64,000 nt of DNA from an uncultured Verrucomicrobiota bacterium (lineage in GTDB: Bacteria > Verrucomicrobiota > Verrucomicrobiia > Opitutales > Opitutaceae), in contig CAIVJE010000123.1 of NCBI GenBank assembly GCA_903906135.1, forward strand, positions 33,656 to 97,655, given 5' to 3'. This document shows, in pieces, positions 10,252-20,969 of this stretch; the stretch's first letter is position 1; the number at the start of each line of letters is the position of its first letter. The translations under genes were made by a program, and so were the position numbers. The notes beneath the pieces were generated by a model, which saw only the letters and a program-made list of their open reading frames with translations, was not told the origin of the DNA and searched no databases.

Positions 10252-10488
10252 ATGACGAACGCTTCCGCTAACGACCCCCTGCATGGCGTCACGCTTGAGA
10301 TGATTCTCGAGGCCTTATCGGCTCACTACGGCTGGGCGGAACTCGGCCGGCGCATCGACATTCGCTGCTTCAATTTTGACCCCAGCGTCAAATCCAGTCT
10401 GCAATTTCTCCGCCGGACGCCTTGGGCGCGAGCGAAGGTTGAAGAATTGTATCTCTACTATCGCCGCACGACTCCCCCGGCGAGTTAA
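10252..10488 (+). CDS. VF530-type small DNA-binding protein (DUF2132 family)
   Basis: [60 protein letters not shown]. Confidence 0.88.
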   Translation: MTNASANDPLHGVTLEMILEALSAHYGWAELGRRIDIRCFNFDPSVKSSLQFLRRTPWARAKVEELYLYYRRTTPPAS

Positions 10489-10549
10489 GCGAGGAACGCC
10501 CAACGCAGGTCGCGGCCAATTATTTTTGGCCGACCCCAAGTTGGCCGTA

Positions 10550-11758
10550 TTAGCTTTTCAGCTTTCGAACGCGCCGGTGCTTCTGAGGAAATTGCAGCGT
10601 CACCACCGTGCCAACGCCTTCTTTGCTTTCAATCCCGACCTGCCCGCCATGTTCGCGCATGATGCGCTGTACAATCATCAGACCCAAACCGTGCCCACCG
10701 ACTTTCGTGGTGTGATAGGGCGAAAAGAGCTTCGCCAGATCCTCCGGCTTAATGCCCACCCCCGCATCGGCGACGCGGACGAAAACAGAATCGTCATCCG
10801 CGCGGACCCGAATTCCCAGCATGCCACCGGGCTGCATGGCCTCCATCGCATTTTTTAACAAATTGAAAAACACCTGCTTCAATTGATTACGATCCGCCAT
10901 GATCAGCGGCGCACTCTCCGGCAACTTGCCTTCGATTTTAATTTCCCGGTCGGCAAATTCTTTCCCCTGAAAACGCAGAACGTCCTCAATAACCTCGACA
11001 ATATTAACGTCCGCCAAATCCGGCGGGCGCGGGCGAATCGCTTCAAGGAAATTCTGAATAATGCCATCGAGACGCGTCACCTCCCCCTGACAAATCTGAA
11101 TGGACTCCGTCAACGCCGTCGCCTCTTTAGCATCGCGCAATTTTTTCAACTTTCGCTCGATGAGCTGCAAATGAATCGTCAGCGAATTCAGCGGATTGCC
11201 CAGCTCATGGGCCACCCCAGCGGCGAGCAGCAAGACCGATGCAGTTCGTTCATTTTCAATAAGCTCCTGCGTAGACTTTTTCTCCCGCGTAATATCCGCC
11301 AAGATTATAACAAACCGCGCCTCGCCTTGTTCCCCTTCATGAAAAGGCACCATGTAGAGTCGCACCACCCGCGCCTGGGGGTACGTGAGTTCGAACTCCC
11401 GCGTAATTAACGGCGGCCCCACCGTCTGCCCACCAGCGCTTTCCCCTTCGAGGGAAGCCCGTAAACCTGGCACCAACCGCCATAGCGTGGCCGCCGCTCC
11501 GCTCTGATCTTTAAAACCGATCATCTGCGCCGCGGCATCATTGGCATAATCAATCTCCCCATCAGCGGTGATCACCAGCACCCCCTCTTGCAAAATATTG
11601 AACACCGCATCGAGCATGGTCCGCTCGCGGGCTAAGCGCTGCACCAACGTCTGCAAACCAGCCACATCCAGTCGATCAAGCCGACCGAGCACTTTATCCA
11701 GTGAACTAAGTTTTTTGCCTGACATCAGAGAAAAGCCATAAGCGCTCCCGCCGTTCAA
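10550..11758 (-). CDS. PAS domain sensor histidine kinase (NtrB-like)
   Basis: PAS region; H-box VAHELGNPLNSL; N-box NLLKNAMEA; GLGLMIVQRI. Confidence 0.9.
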   Translation of the reverse strand: MNGGSAYGFSLMSGKKLSSLDKVLGRLDRLDVAGLQTLVQRLARERTMLDAVFNILQEGVLVITADGEIDYANDAAAQMIGFKDQSGAAATLWRLVPGLRASLEGESAGGQTVGPPLITREFELTYPQARVVRLYMVPFHEGEQGEARFVIILADITREKKSTQELIENERTASVLLLAAGVAHELGNPLNSLTIHLQLIERKLKKLRDAKEATALTESIQICQGEVTRLDGIIQNFLEAIRPRPPDLADVNIVEVIEDVLRFQGKEFADREIKIEGKLPESAPLIMADRNQLKQVFFNLLKNAMEAMQPGGMLGIRVRADDDSVFVRVADAGVGIKPEDLAKLFSPYHTTKVGGHGLGLMIVQRIMREHGGQVGIESKEGVGTVVTLQFPQKHRRVRKLKS

Positions 11759-12570
11759 TCAAACAGTATCATCTGTCCCTCCAAATCACGCGGCTGGGCA
11801 TAGAGTTTGCGTAAGAAACTATCCCGATGCACCGCACAGCGCCCCAGCTTCAAGATCGCCGCCCGATGCTCCTCGGTCCCATAGCCTTTGTGCTGCGCAA
11901 AACCATAGCCAGTATGGTGGCGATCGAGTTCATCCATTAAGCGATCGCGCGTGACCTTCGCAATAATTGAAGCCATCGCGATACAGAGTGAGCGCCCGTC
12001 ACCGCTGACAATGCCTTCGTGCGGATACGGAAAATTCCGCAACGGCAAACCATCGATCAGAATGCGACAAGCGACCGTGGGCTGAAATGATTTCTTCTCT
12101 GCCTCACTGGCAAAAAGATCGGGCTCTACTTTGCGCGCAAATGCCGTCGCAGGATAGATGCCCTCAAGCGCCCGACGCATCGCGAGTTTGGTGGCACCGA
12201 GAATATTGACGGCCTCAATTTCTGCCACGCTGGCCGTTCCGTAATTAGCATGGATCTGCCCTTGCTGCACCAAGTCTTCAAATTCCAACCACAACTCAGT
12301 GCGCTCGAGCGCGCTGAGTTGCTTCGAATCATTCACCCGACTGGATTTACTCACCGCCCAGCGACCTTCGAGAAATTCAGGGGTGACCAGCACCGCGGCA
12401 GCGACCACGGGTCCCGCCAGCGCACCACGACCGGCCTCATCGACCCCGATAAGACTGCCTAAGCTAAATATCTGCTTAAGATCGAATCCACGAAGCTGAC
12501 GGCGCTTAGTAGCCATGGGCTTTGAGCAAAGGAGGCAGGTTAGCGCCGCCCTGGGAGTTGAACCAACCAA
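11755..12570 (-). CDS. rnhB: ribonuclease HII
   Basis: IGVDEAGRGALAGPVVAAAV and downstream RNase HII motifs. Confidence 0.94.
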   Translation of the reverse strand: MVGSTPRAALTCLLCSKPMATKRRQLRGFDLKQIFSLGSLIGVDEAGRGALAGPVVAAAVLVTPEFLEGRWAVSKSSRVNDSKQLSALERTELWLEFEDLVQQGQIHANYGTASVAEIEAVNILGATKLAMRRALEGIYPATAFARKVEPDLFASEAEKKSFQPTVACRILIDGLPLRNFPYPHEGIVSGDGRSLCIAMASIIAKVTRDRLMDELDRHHTGYGFAQHKGYGTEEHRAAILKLGRCAVHRDSFLRKLYAQPRDLEGQMILFD

Positions 12571-12574
12571 CCGC

Positions 12575-13585
12575 TCACCGTTTCCACTCCGTTTTTTCCT
12601 TGGGTTCTTTCAGCGGTAACTCGGCTAATTTGCCCGCTGCCGCGACCACTTCATAGCAGGTCCGAAAATGCAGCTTAGCAAAATGCCCGAGCGAGCGAGC
12701 CCCTAATTTTTCAATTAGCAAGCTAGCCTGCGCCTTGGCCGGTGCGCCGGCCCCTTTCTGGAGCTTGTCCCCGAACTCGCGCGAGAGCGCATGCATCAGC
12801 CGAACGAATTCTGCGCGGGCCACAATGGAAGCCGCGGCAACCACCGGATCCTCTTCGGCCTTTGTCCGCATTTGCAGATCAAATCGCTCCAGCCCTTTTT
12901 TCTTCATCACCCGCTGCACCAGCGGCTCCTTGGAAAATTGATCGAGCAGCCCACGCGGTACCCATTTTTTCTGCAACGCAGCATCCAGCGCATCAGCATG
13001 GTGCTGCGCCAACAAACGATTAAGACTAGCAAAGGGTTGTAACATGGTCCGGTTATATTCGGCCATATCCAGATGACGCACCTCCACCACGACACCCGGG
13101 GTAGCGCGGATCAGATCGTCCAATTTTAAAATCTGCGCATCAACAATCGTCTTACTATCCCGCACGCCCGCCGCGAGCCAGCTGCGCACGGCCTCACCCT
13201 CCGCAATGACGGTCGCCGCCACGACGGGCCCGAATAAGTCGCCCTTGCCGCTCTCATCCAGACCAGCATGCGGCTCAAACCAATCAGGATGAAGGACTTC
13301 ATCGTACCCGAGCTTCGGCGCCCCAGTCACCTCAGCTTCGATGACATTTTGGACAAATTCTTCCGTCTCTTTACCCGCGACCACCACCTTGCCACTCGTG
13401 TAGGCGGTGACATTTACCTTGGGCCCCTTGAAGGCGAAACGCGTGTAAGGCACCTCCGCGGTCTCCCAGTGCTTGGCCGCGCACGCCGCCTGCAGCTTTT
13501 TCATCTGCGCGTCATCAAGCTTGATCGTATAGGAAGTGATCGCCTTGGGCTTCTTTTCCTCAGCGTCGTCGAACCGTTTGGGCAT
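12575..13585 (-). CDS. rnhC: ribonuclease HIII
   Basis: AGLDESGKGDLFGPVVAA with N-terminal TBP-like domain. Confidence 0.92.
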   Translation of the reverse strand: MPKRFDDAEEKKPKAITSYTIKLDDAQMKKLQAACAAKHWETAEVPYTRFAFKGPKVNVTAYTSGKVVVAGKETEEFVQNVIEAEVTGAPKLGYDEVLHPDWFEPHAGLDESGKGDLFGPVVAATVIAEGEAVRSWLAAGVRDSKTIVDAQILKLDDLIRATPGVVVEVRHLDMAEYNRTMLQPFASLNRLLAQHHADALDAALQKKWVPRGLLDQFSKEPLVQRVMKKKGLERFDLQMRTKAEEDPVVAAASIVARAEFVRLMHALSREFGDKLQKGAGAPAKAQASLLIEKLGARSLGHFAKLHFRTCYEVVAAAGKLAELPLKEPKEKTEWKR

Positions 13586-13653
13586 AAGGAGGATTAGCCA
13601 CAGAAAACCCTAAAAAGCACGCCGAGAAAACGCCTCTTTCCACTTCAGCTTTT

Positions 13654-14715
13654 ATGCTGTCTGCTGGTTATTTCGTGGCTCATTCCGCAAAGCTCATTGC
13701 TCAACGCCGCTCTTTTCAACGAGCGCTTCAGGCGTGGTACCGCGTGCATCAACGTCGGCTGCCCTGGCGCACGGCCCCTTCCCTCTACAAAACGGTCGTA
13801 TCTGAGTTCATGCTCCAGCAAACTCAGGTAAAGACGGTCCTCCCTTATTTCGACCGCTGGCTACACGCCTTACCGGATTTTACCGCACTCGCGGCGGCCC
13901 CTGAGTCTCAAGTTATGAAACTTTGGGAAGGTCTCGGTTATTATTCGCGGGCGAGAAATCTGCATAAATTAGCCCAACAAATAACGGCGCAGCCCCAGCC
14001 GCCCCGCACGCCAGCTCAGTGGCGCGAATTGCCCGGCATCGGCCCCTACACCGCCGCAGCGATCACCAGCATCGCCTTTGCCGAACCGGCCGCCGTGGTT
14101 GATGGAAATGTCGTGCGCATTCTGGCCCGCCTCGCGGGTGAAGGCCGACTTTTTAGAGACGGCTCGGCGGCGGTAAAATATTTCACCCCACTGGCCGATG
14201 CCCTCGTTATGGCGAGCCAACCGGGCGAACATAACCAAGCGATGATGGAGCTGGGGGCCACCGTTTGCGTTCGCCAAAATCCGCTGTGCTCAACCTGCCC
14301 AGTCGCCGATTTTTGTCAGGCGCGCTCCGATGGTCAGCCCGAAAAATTTCCCCGCCTCCAGCCTAAGCAAATCGAGCACCGCGCCGTGACCCGCCTCTGG
14401 TGCGAATCTGGCGATCGGCTATTATTGCGGCGCGGCCATACTCAGGCCAAGCGTCTCGCCGGTTTGTACGAGCTGCCCGAAGCCGCGGATCTTAAGCGCT
14501 CCACCCCGAGCGCAAAATTTTTGATCGCGGTCAAGCGGCGGGCGATCACGCGGTACCAGATCACTGAAGCCATTTACCGCGTGCCCCTGACCCCGACCAT
14601 AAAAAAGAAAATCAAAGCCCAAGCTAATCTGGAGTGGATTCCTTTTGAGCAACTGCCGGTCCTCACTCTATCGGGTCCCCATAAACGATGGATTGAAGAA
14701 TTACGCAAAAAATAA
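13654..14715 (+). CDS. mutY: A/G-specific adenine glycosylase
   Basis: RRLPWR..., VSEFMLQQTQVKTV, HhH LPGIGPYTAAAI, FeS cysteines CVRQNPLCSTCPVADFC. Confidence 0.95.
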   Translation: MLSAGYFVAHSAKLIAQRRSFQRALQAWYRVHQRRLPWRTAPSLYKTVVSEFMLQQTQVKTVLPYFDRWLHALPDFTALAAAPESQVMKLWEGLGYYSRARNLHKLAQQITAQPQPPRTPAQWRELPGIGPYTAAAITSIAFAEPAAVVDGNVVRILARLAGEGRLFRDGSAAVKYFTPLADALVMASQPGEHNQAMMELGATVCVRQNPLCSTCPVADFCQARSDGQPEKFPRLQPKQIEHRAVTRLWCESGDRLLLRRGHTQAKRLAGLYELPEAADLKRSTPSAKFLIAVKRRAITRYQITEAIYRVPLTPTIKKKIKAQANLEWIPFEQLPVLTLSGPHKRWIEELRKK

Positions 14716-14754
14716 TCCCTCTTAACTAACGCGGACGGTTCTCGCGCCCTGACA

Positions 14755-15750
14755 TTGCTTTCGCGCCCGTTATCAGTTTATCCCTCGAGCCTCAATTTTC
14801 ACCCCAGCCCCACTCCCAGTACCATGCCTGTCTTCAAGTTTCACGGTCTCTGCCCAGCCACGCATACGCCTTTCCACGCCGATGGTTCGCTGAACCTAGC
14901 GGTCGTAGAAAAACAGGCGGCCTACCTCCAGGCGCGCCACATTAACGCTGTCTTCATCGGTGGCACGACTGGCGAAAGCACTTCCCTCACGTTAGCTGAG
15001 CGCCTCGCTCTGGGTGATCGCTGGGCGCAAGTTGCTCAAACCAGCGGGATTCAGGTCGTCGTGCATGTCGGCGCCAACTGCTTGGCGGATGCGGCCACGC
15101 TCGCCGCCCAAGCGGAAAAAAACCACGCCGCCGCCATCTCGATGATCGCGCCGTCTTATTTTAAGCCCCGCACCTTGGAAGATTTAGTCGGCTGCTGTGA
15201 ACAAGTCGCGCGAGCCGCGGCGAGCACCCCTTTTTATTACTACGACATTCCGGCCCTGACCGGGATTAGTTTTCCGGTGGATCAATTCCTCACCCTCGCC
15301 GCCCAACGGATCCCCAATTTGGCCGGAGTAAAATACTCCAATCCTGACCTGGGAACCTATCTCTTAGGCCGCCAATTGGCCGGAGGCCGCTTCGACTTAC
15401 CCTGGGGCATTGATGAATACTTTCTTTCCGCCCTCGCCATGGGCGCTCAAGGCGGCATCGGCAGCACTTATAATTTTTCTGCCGGTCCCCTACACCGTAT
15501 GATTGACGCTTTTGGCCGCAACGATTTGGCCACCGCGCAAATTGAACAAGCGCGCCTGATGCAAGTTATTCGAATTGTCGCCCAACGCGGTTATCTAGGC
15601 TCAGCGAAAGCTCTCATGACACATCTCGGCGTGCCCGTCGGCCCCACCCGACTGCCCAATGCCAATCCCGATGCCGCCAGCGTGAAAGCGATGCTCACTG
15701 AACTCGAGGCCATTGGTTTCTTCCAATGGAAGGATTACCGCAAAGATTAA
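14755..15750 (+). CDS. dihydrodipicolinate synthase/N-acetylneuraminate lyase family protein (start probably ATG 14824)
   Basis: GGTTGESTSLTLAER, YYYDIPALTG, GVKYSN. Confidence 0.88.
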   Translation: MLSRPLSVYPSSLNFHPSPTPSTMPVFKFHGLCPATHTPFHADGSLNLAVVEKQAAYLQARHINAVFIGGTTGESTSLTLAERLALGDRWAQVAQTSGIQVVVHVGANCLADAATLAAQAEKNHAAAISMIAPSYFKPRTLEDLVGCCEQVARAAASTPFYYYDIPALTGISFPVDQFLTLAAQRIPNLAGVKYSNPDLGTYLLGRQLAGGRFDLPWGIDEYFLSALAMGAQGGIGSTYNFSAGPLHRMIDAFGRNDLATAQIEQARLMQVIRIVAQRGYLGSAKALMTHLGVPVGPTRLPNANPDAASVKAMLTELEAIGFFQWKDYRKD

Positions 15751-15798
15751 CCGAATAACGGCCAGGGGGATGCGATCCATCCCGCCAACGGTCGCACC

Positions 15799-16749
15799 TC
15801 AAGGGAACCGCACGGCGAGCAGTGCCTCAACCTGCCGCTTCGAGGAAAGCACCTCAGCCGGCGTTAAGCGCGGGCTGAGCTCAATGACTAACGTGTGCTC
15901 AGGCTGCCAAAAGCTGCTGACCATATTAAAATCAATCTGCCCCGAGCCGATCGCTTGATGGTCACGACCATCAGCGCTGACATCATGCAGATGGAAGCCG
16001 ATTGTATTGGCGGCATTCAGTGCCAGATGATCACGGTGCTTCAGCAAACCCATCCGGTCCTTAATTTGGGCGTGGCCAGTATCGTGCCAGTAACCACAGG
16101 CCTGCGGCTTACCCAGCGCCGCGATCAGCGCGGCGTGGTCCGCATCGAGAGGCAGCTCTTCAAATTTCTCTCGATTTTCAAAACCTAACTTAACCCCTTT
16201 TTGCTCCGCATAAGGCAATAGAGTGGCCAAGCTCTCTTGGGTATTTTTCCAATAACGTGGGTGACGAGCCGCCAATCGCTTCAGCGATTTTGCCAAAATT
16301 TTCCGATAAACGGGATCCGCGGCTAGATCGACCCCGAGGTGATCTTGCGCGTAGCTATCCACTGGGCGGGCGGGGTTAAACCAGAAAAATTCCACCGCGC
16401 CAAGATGCAGGACGAGCTTGGTCGCTTGGACCTGATGAGCAAAATCGATGGTCCGCTTACTTTGTCGCAGCCACATATCACGCTCCTGGGCATTGGTCGC
16501 CGACGGCATATAATGATTGGGCGCGGCATGCATGACCCCCGTTGGCAGTGGGCAAAAATTATGCACTGAGGCGATCTTCACTACTCCCTCGGCCACGGCT
16601 TTGAGAATACCTGGTACCAGCACAATTTTGATGCCGTGGCTCAATTCCACCCACTCAAAACCCAGATCAGCTATTTCCTGCAGCATCGCGTAGCCATCTT
16701 GATGCCGATACGAACACCAGCAGGACGAGAGAGCTACGCGAGGTTTCAT
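15799..16749 (-). CDS. sugar phosphate isomerase/epimerase (xylose isomerase-like TIM barrel)
   Basis: GFENREKFEELP, GYWHDTGHAQIKD, HLHDVSADGRDH. Confidence 0.85.
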   Translation of the reverse strand: MKPRVALSSCWCSYRHQDGYAMLQEIADLGFEWVELSHGIKIVLVPGILKAVAEGVVKIASVHNFCPLPTGVMHAAPNHYMPSATNAQERDMWLRQSKRTIDFAHQVQATKLVLHLGAVEFFWFNPARPVDSYAQDHLGVDLAADPVYRKILAKSLKRLAARHPRYWKNTQESLATLLPYAEQKGVKLGFENREKFEELPLDADHAALIAALGKPQACGYWHDTGHAQIKDRMGLLKHRDHLALNAANTIGFHLHDVSADGRDHQAIGSGQIDFNMVSSFWQPEHTLVIELSPRLTPAEVLSSKRQVEALLAVRFP

Positions 16750-16862
16750 GACTGAATCAGTCTGCACGCCCCAGCGCCTGAATCAAGTCACCGCTCATAA
16801 TAGCAGCCACTGCCCATTGAGGCATCAGCCGCTTAAATCCCAACAAGGCAGCCTTGGGGCAA

Positions 16863-16894
16863 GAAAAAGGCCGGTCATCCGCAGATGCCGGCCA
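16863..16894 (-). terminator. Rho-independent terminator of rpsU
   Basis: GGCCGGTCATC CGCA GATGCCGGCC stem-loop; on the minus strand followed by TTTTTC. Confidence 0.75.
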
Positions 16895-16918
16895 TTGAAA
16901 ATCAGCTAGTTCCGAGAA

Positions 16919-17116
16919 TTACTCAGCGTAACGACGGCGGAGCATGCAGGTGAAGGCCATGACCTTCTCCTTGCGGCGACGGCGCTCTGAGGGCTTTTCA
17001 GCATAGCGCTTCATGCGGGCATCTTTAATGATGCACTCGCGCTCGAGCTTCTTCTTCATGCGACGCAGCGCACGATCGATCGGCTCATTTTTACGCATTT
17101 TGATCTCAATAGACAT
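16919..17116 (-). CDS. rpsU: 30S ribosomal protein S21
   Basis: KMRKNEPIDRALRRMKKKLERE... YAEKPSERRRRK. Confidence 0.92.
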   Translation of the reverse strand: MSIEIKMRKNEPIDRALRRMKKKLERECIIKDARMKRYAEKPSERRRRKEKVMAFTCMLRRRYAE

Positions 17117-17341
17117 GGGAAATAGACAGGTTGGCGTTGGAGAAAAGGAGGACGAAGCCAGCCGGTTCCGTCACCGTCAACCCCAATTTTTACCCGGCAT
17201 CACCCGCTTGGCCAGAATCAACCCCCGCTTGCCCTGAAAGTTAAGGCGGGCATTCCGCCTTAGCTGGGTAAACTTCGGCACCAAATAACCTTACACTTTA
17301 CTGCTTGATCGGTTTAGCCGACGGGATTCCCATGATTACCC

Positions 17342-20300
17342 GTGGGTTCCGTCGACCAAAATTTCGTTCATCTTCACGTCCATAGCGACTACAGCCTCCT
17401 CGATGGAGCCTGCCGTATCGACCGATTGATGGATCGCGCCACCGAATTGGGGATGAAGGCCCTCGCCCTCACCGACCATGGCAATCTTTTTGGCGCGATC
17501 GAATTTTACAATCAGGCCAAGGCTAAAGGCATTAAACCACTCGTTGGCTGCGAACTTTACTTGGCAGCCGGCTCGCGCTTAGAACGCACCGCTCGCACCG
17601 ATGAGGGGAAAAGCATTTTTCACCTCGGCTTGCTCGCGAGAGACCTCACGGGCTACCAAAATTTACTCAAGCTGGTCTCCGATGCCCATCTTAAGGGTTT
17701 TTATTATAAACCCCGAACTGATCTCGAGACGCTCGCCCGCCACGCTCAAGGCTTGATTGGCTTTACCGGCTGCCTCGCCTCGGTCGTACCCCAGCATCTG
17801 CTGCACGACCGCTTCGAAGAAGCTCGGCAAGCGTGCGGCCGCTTCGTCGAGATCTTTGGTCGCGAAAACTATTTCGTGGAAATTCAAGACCATGGCATCC
17901 CTGAGCAGCGGAAAATCATCCCCGGCCTACTCAAATTAGGTGAAGAATTCGGCCTGAAAGTGATTTGTTCAAACGACGTCCATTACGTCAATCACACCGA
18001 CGCCGGCCCGCACGATGCGCTGCTCTGCATCCAAACTGGCTCCAAAATCGCCGAGACTGATCGGATGAAATTTAGCGGCACCCAATTTTACCTGAAGTCA
18101 CGCGATGAGATGGCCTCGCTGTTCGCGGAAATGCCCGCGGCGGTATTAAATACTCAGCTCGTGGCCGAGATGTGCGATCTCACAATTCCTTTCCCCAAGG
18201 GCTCCGAACGCTACCCCAAGTATCCGCTGCCCCCCGAAGTGAAGACCGATCGCGCGGAGTACCTAAAACATCTCTGCCTTGGCGGTCTGCAACACCGCTA
18301 CGGCGTCGATTACCATAAGCCCAAAAAAGCGCCCGACCCAGCACTCGCCCAAACGCTGATTGAGCGGATCGATTACGAACTCTCCATCATCACCAAAACC
18401 GGGTTCATCGACTACTTCCTCTTCGTGTGGGATTTTATCGACTGGGCCAAGCGCCAAGGCATCCCCGTCGGTCCTGGCCGTGGCTCGGGCGCCGGTTGCC
18501 TCGTCGCTTACTTACTCGGCATCACCAATCTCGACCCCCTTCGCTTTAAATTACTGTTTGAGCGCTTCCTGAATCCCGAACGCGTCTCGCCCCCTGACTT
18601 CGATATCGATTTCTGCATGCGCCGCCGCGGGGAAGTCATTGACTATGTTCGTCAAAAATATGGCAACGACTGCGTCGCTAATATCATTACCTACGGCACC
18701 CTCGGCGCCAAGATGGTGATGCGGGATGTCTCGCGCGTCCACGACCTGCCTTACGCCGAAGCGGATCGCTTGGCGAAAATGATTCCCGATGAACTCAATA
18801 TCGAGCTGAAGACCGCCCTCGAAAAATCCACGGAACTCCGCAACGAATTCACCTCGAATCCCCTCGCCAAGAAAATTATCGATCAAGCCCTCGTCCTGGA
18901 AGGCATGGTCCGCAATACGGGTAAACACGCCGCGGGTATCATCATCACGGATCGGCCCCTGGAAGAATTCGTCCCACTGACGCTCCAGGAAGGCGACGTC
19001 ACCGTGCAGTACGACATGAATGCCGTCGGCAAGCTGGGCTTGTTGAAAATGGACTTTCTTGGCCTCAAAACGCTCACGGTTCTAGCAGATGCCGTGGATA
19101 ACGTGCGCCGGACAGCCAACCCCCAATTCGATCTTGAGACGATCGGCTTTGAGGACCCCAAGACCTACGTTTTACTAAATTCCGGCCGTACCACCGGCGT
19201 ATTTCAACTCGAGTCAGGCGGCATGCAGAATTTATGCCGACAGATCGGCCTCTCCTCGATTGAAGAAATCGTGGCGCTCATTGCGCTCTATCGCCCCGGC
19301 CCCATGGAGTGGATTCCCGATTACGTGCGCGGCAAAAAAGAACCGAGCACGGTTACCTACCCGCACCCATTACTCGAAGAAGTTTGCCGCGAAACTTACG
19401 GCATCATGGTTTACCAAGAGCAAGTCATGGAAGCCGCCAAAATCATTGCCGGCTACACGCTGGGCGGCGCCGACATGCTCCGCCGCGCGATGGGTAAAAA
19501 GGACGCGGAAGCCATGGCCAAGGAACGCGCCAACTTTGTAGCGGGCGCCAAACGGGTGAACAACATCGACGATAAAACGGCCAACTCGATCTTCGATATT
19601 CTTAATAAGTTTGCTGGTTACGGTTTCAATAAATCGCACTCCGCTGCTTATGCCGTCCTCAGTTATCAGACCGGTTACCTCAAAGCTAACTACCCGGTTG
19701 AATTCATGGCGGCGATGCTCAGCTCCGAATTGGGCAATTCCGAAAAAGTCGCCCACTTCGTCGCCGAGTGCGAAGCCATGGGCCTCACCGTGCTTGGACC
19801 GGATGTTAATGATAGTCGGGCCATGTTTACCCCCCTGCCCGCTCGCGCACCGACCGACGCAAATGCCGCCGGGGCCATTCGTTTTGGTTTAGCCGGCATC
19901 AAGGGCGTGGGCGAACAAGCGGCGCTCAAAATAATCACGGAGCGCGAAGCCCATGGTCCATTTAAGGACTTCCAAGATTTTATCGCGCGCGTTGATGCCC
20001 GTGCCCTCAACAAGCGCGTGCTCGAGCATTTAATTAAAACGGGGGCTTTTGATTTCTCGGGCGAACCGCGCGGCGCGTTGTTCGCGCGCATCGATGAAGC
20101 GCTCGCGGCCTCCGCCGCGCGGGCCCGCGATATTGCGGCGGGGCAGCATTCTTTTCTCGATGAACTCAACGAGCCCGCCCCGGTCGGCAAAACCAATGCG
20201 ACGCCGGCGGGGACCGCGCGGCATCCCGATTTTACTCCCGCCGAGAAACTTCAGTTCGAGAAAGAACTGCTCGGATTTTATATTTCTGGCCACCCCATGA

Positions 20301-20923
20301 ATGCCTACCTCGGTCTCGCCGAGGCGCTCACCACCCACACCGAGGAAAAAATCCTCCTCGAAGGGGACCGGATCGAATTCCGCCTCTGCGGCATCGTGTC
20401 CGGCATTACGAAAAAACTTTCGCGGCGGGATAATCGCCCCTGGGCTTTTTTCAACTTGGCTACCAAACGAGCAACCTTGGCCGTTAATATGTATGCGGAG
20501 GCTTACGAAAATTACGGGAAGAATTTAGTGGAAAATCAACCCGCGGTACTCCTGGGCACAGTTATGCGCGGAAATGACGGCGCCCGCCTCAACATCAAGG
20601 AATGCTATCCCCTCGATGCGTACCTGCCCGGTGCTATCCGCGAGATCACGTGGCTCCTCCTCCCCGAGCATCCCGCCTTGCCCGATTTTTTGCAAAAACT
20701 CCGGACCACGATTATGGCCGCCGGCGGCGACACGCGCATTAAATTGGGCTTCATTTTCGACGGAAACGTAATGCCCCTCGCCGAAGCGCCAGGTAGCCTC
20801 AACTGGCGCGTATCGGCGACGGCCTTTCAGGAATTACGCAGCCACCCCGCGGTGGCGGGAACGCAAGTGGAGGCACGCCGCCTCGAAATCAAAGAATCTC
20901 GACGCTGGAGCAAACGAACCTAA
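17342..20923 (+). CDS. dnaE: DNA polymerase III subunit alpha (GTG start)
   Basis: PHP domain FVHLHVHSDYSLLDGA; VGPGRGSGAGCLVAYLLGIT; PDFDIDFC; no intein interruption. Confidence 0.97.
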   Translation: MGSVDQNFVHLHVHSDYSLLDGACRIDRLMDRATELGMKALALTDHGNLFGAIEFYNQAKAKGIKPLVGCELYLAAGSRLERTARTDEGKSIFHLGLLARDLTGYQNLLKLVSDAHLKGFYYKPRTDLETLARHAQGLIGFTGCLASVVPQHLLHDRFEEARQACGRFVEIFGRENYFVEIQDHGIPEQRKIIPGLLKLGEEFGLKVICSNDVHYVNHTDAGPHDALLCIQTGSKIAETDRMKFSGTQFYLKSRDEMASLFAEMPAAVLNTQLVAEMCDLTIPFPKGSERYPKYPLPPEVKTDRAEYLKHLCLGGLQHRYGVDYHKPKKAPDPALAQTLIERIDYELSIITKTGFIDYFLFVWDFIDWAKRQGIPVGPGRGSGAGCLVAYLLGITNLDPLRFKLLFERFLNPERVSPPDFDIDFCMRRRGEVIDYVRQKYGNDCVANIITYGTLGAKMVMRDVSRVHDLPYAEADRLAKMIPDELNIELKTALEKSTELRNEFTSNPLAKKIIDQALVLEGMVRNTGKHAAGIIITDRPLEEFVPLTLQEGDVTVQYDMNAVGKLGLLKMDFLGLKTLTVLADAVDNVRRTANPQFDLETIGFEDPKTYVLLNSGRTTGVFQLESGGMQNLCRQIGLSSIEEIVALIALYRPGPMEWIPDYVRGKKEPSTVTYPHPLLEEVCRETYGIMVYQEQVMEAAKIIAGYTLGGADMLRRAMGKKDAEAMAKERANFVAGAKRVNNIDDKTANSIFDILNKFAGYGFNKSHSAAYAVLSYQTGYLKANYPVEFMAAMLSSELGNSEKVAHFVAECEAMGLTVLGPDVNDSRAMFTPLPARAPTDANAAGAIRFGLAGIKGVGEQAALKIITEREAHGPFKDFQDFIARVDARALNKRVLEHLIKTGAFDFSGEPRGALFARIDEALAASAARARDIAAGQHSFLDELNEPAPVGKTNATPAGTARHPDFTPAEKLQFEKELLGFYISGHPMNAYLGLAEALTTHTEEKILLEGDRIEFRLCGIVSGITKKLSRRDNRPWAFFNLATKRATLAVNMYAEAYENYGKNLVENQPAVLLGTVMRGNDGARLNIKECYPLDAYLPGAIREITWLLLPEHPALPDFLQKLRTTIMAAGGDTRIKLGFIFDGNVMPLAEAPGSLNWRVSATAFQELRSHPAVAGTQVEARRLEIKESRRWSKRT

Positions 20924-20969
20924 ACCCCACGCCACCTCGCCCCCATCCGCGGGCCACCGCGGGATCCTC

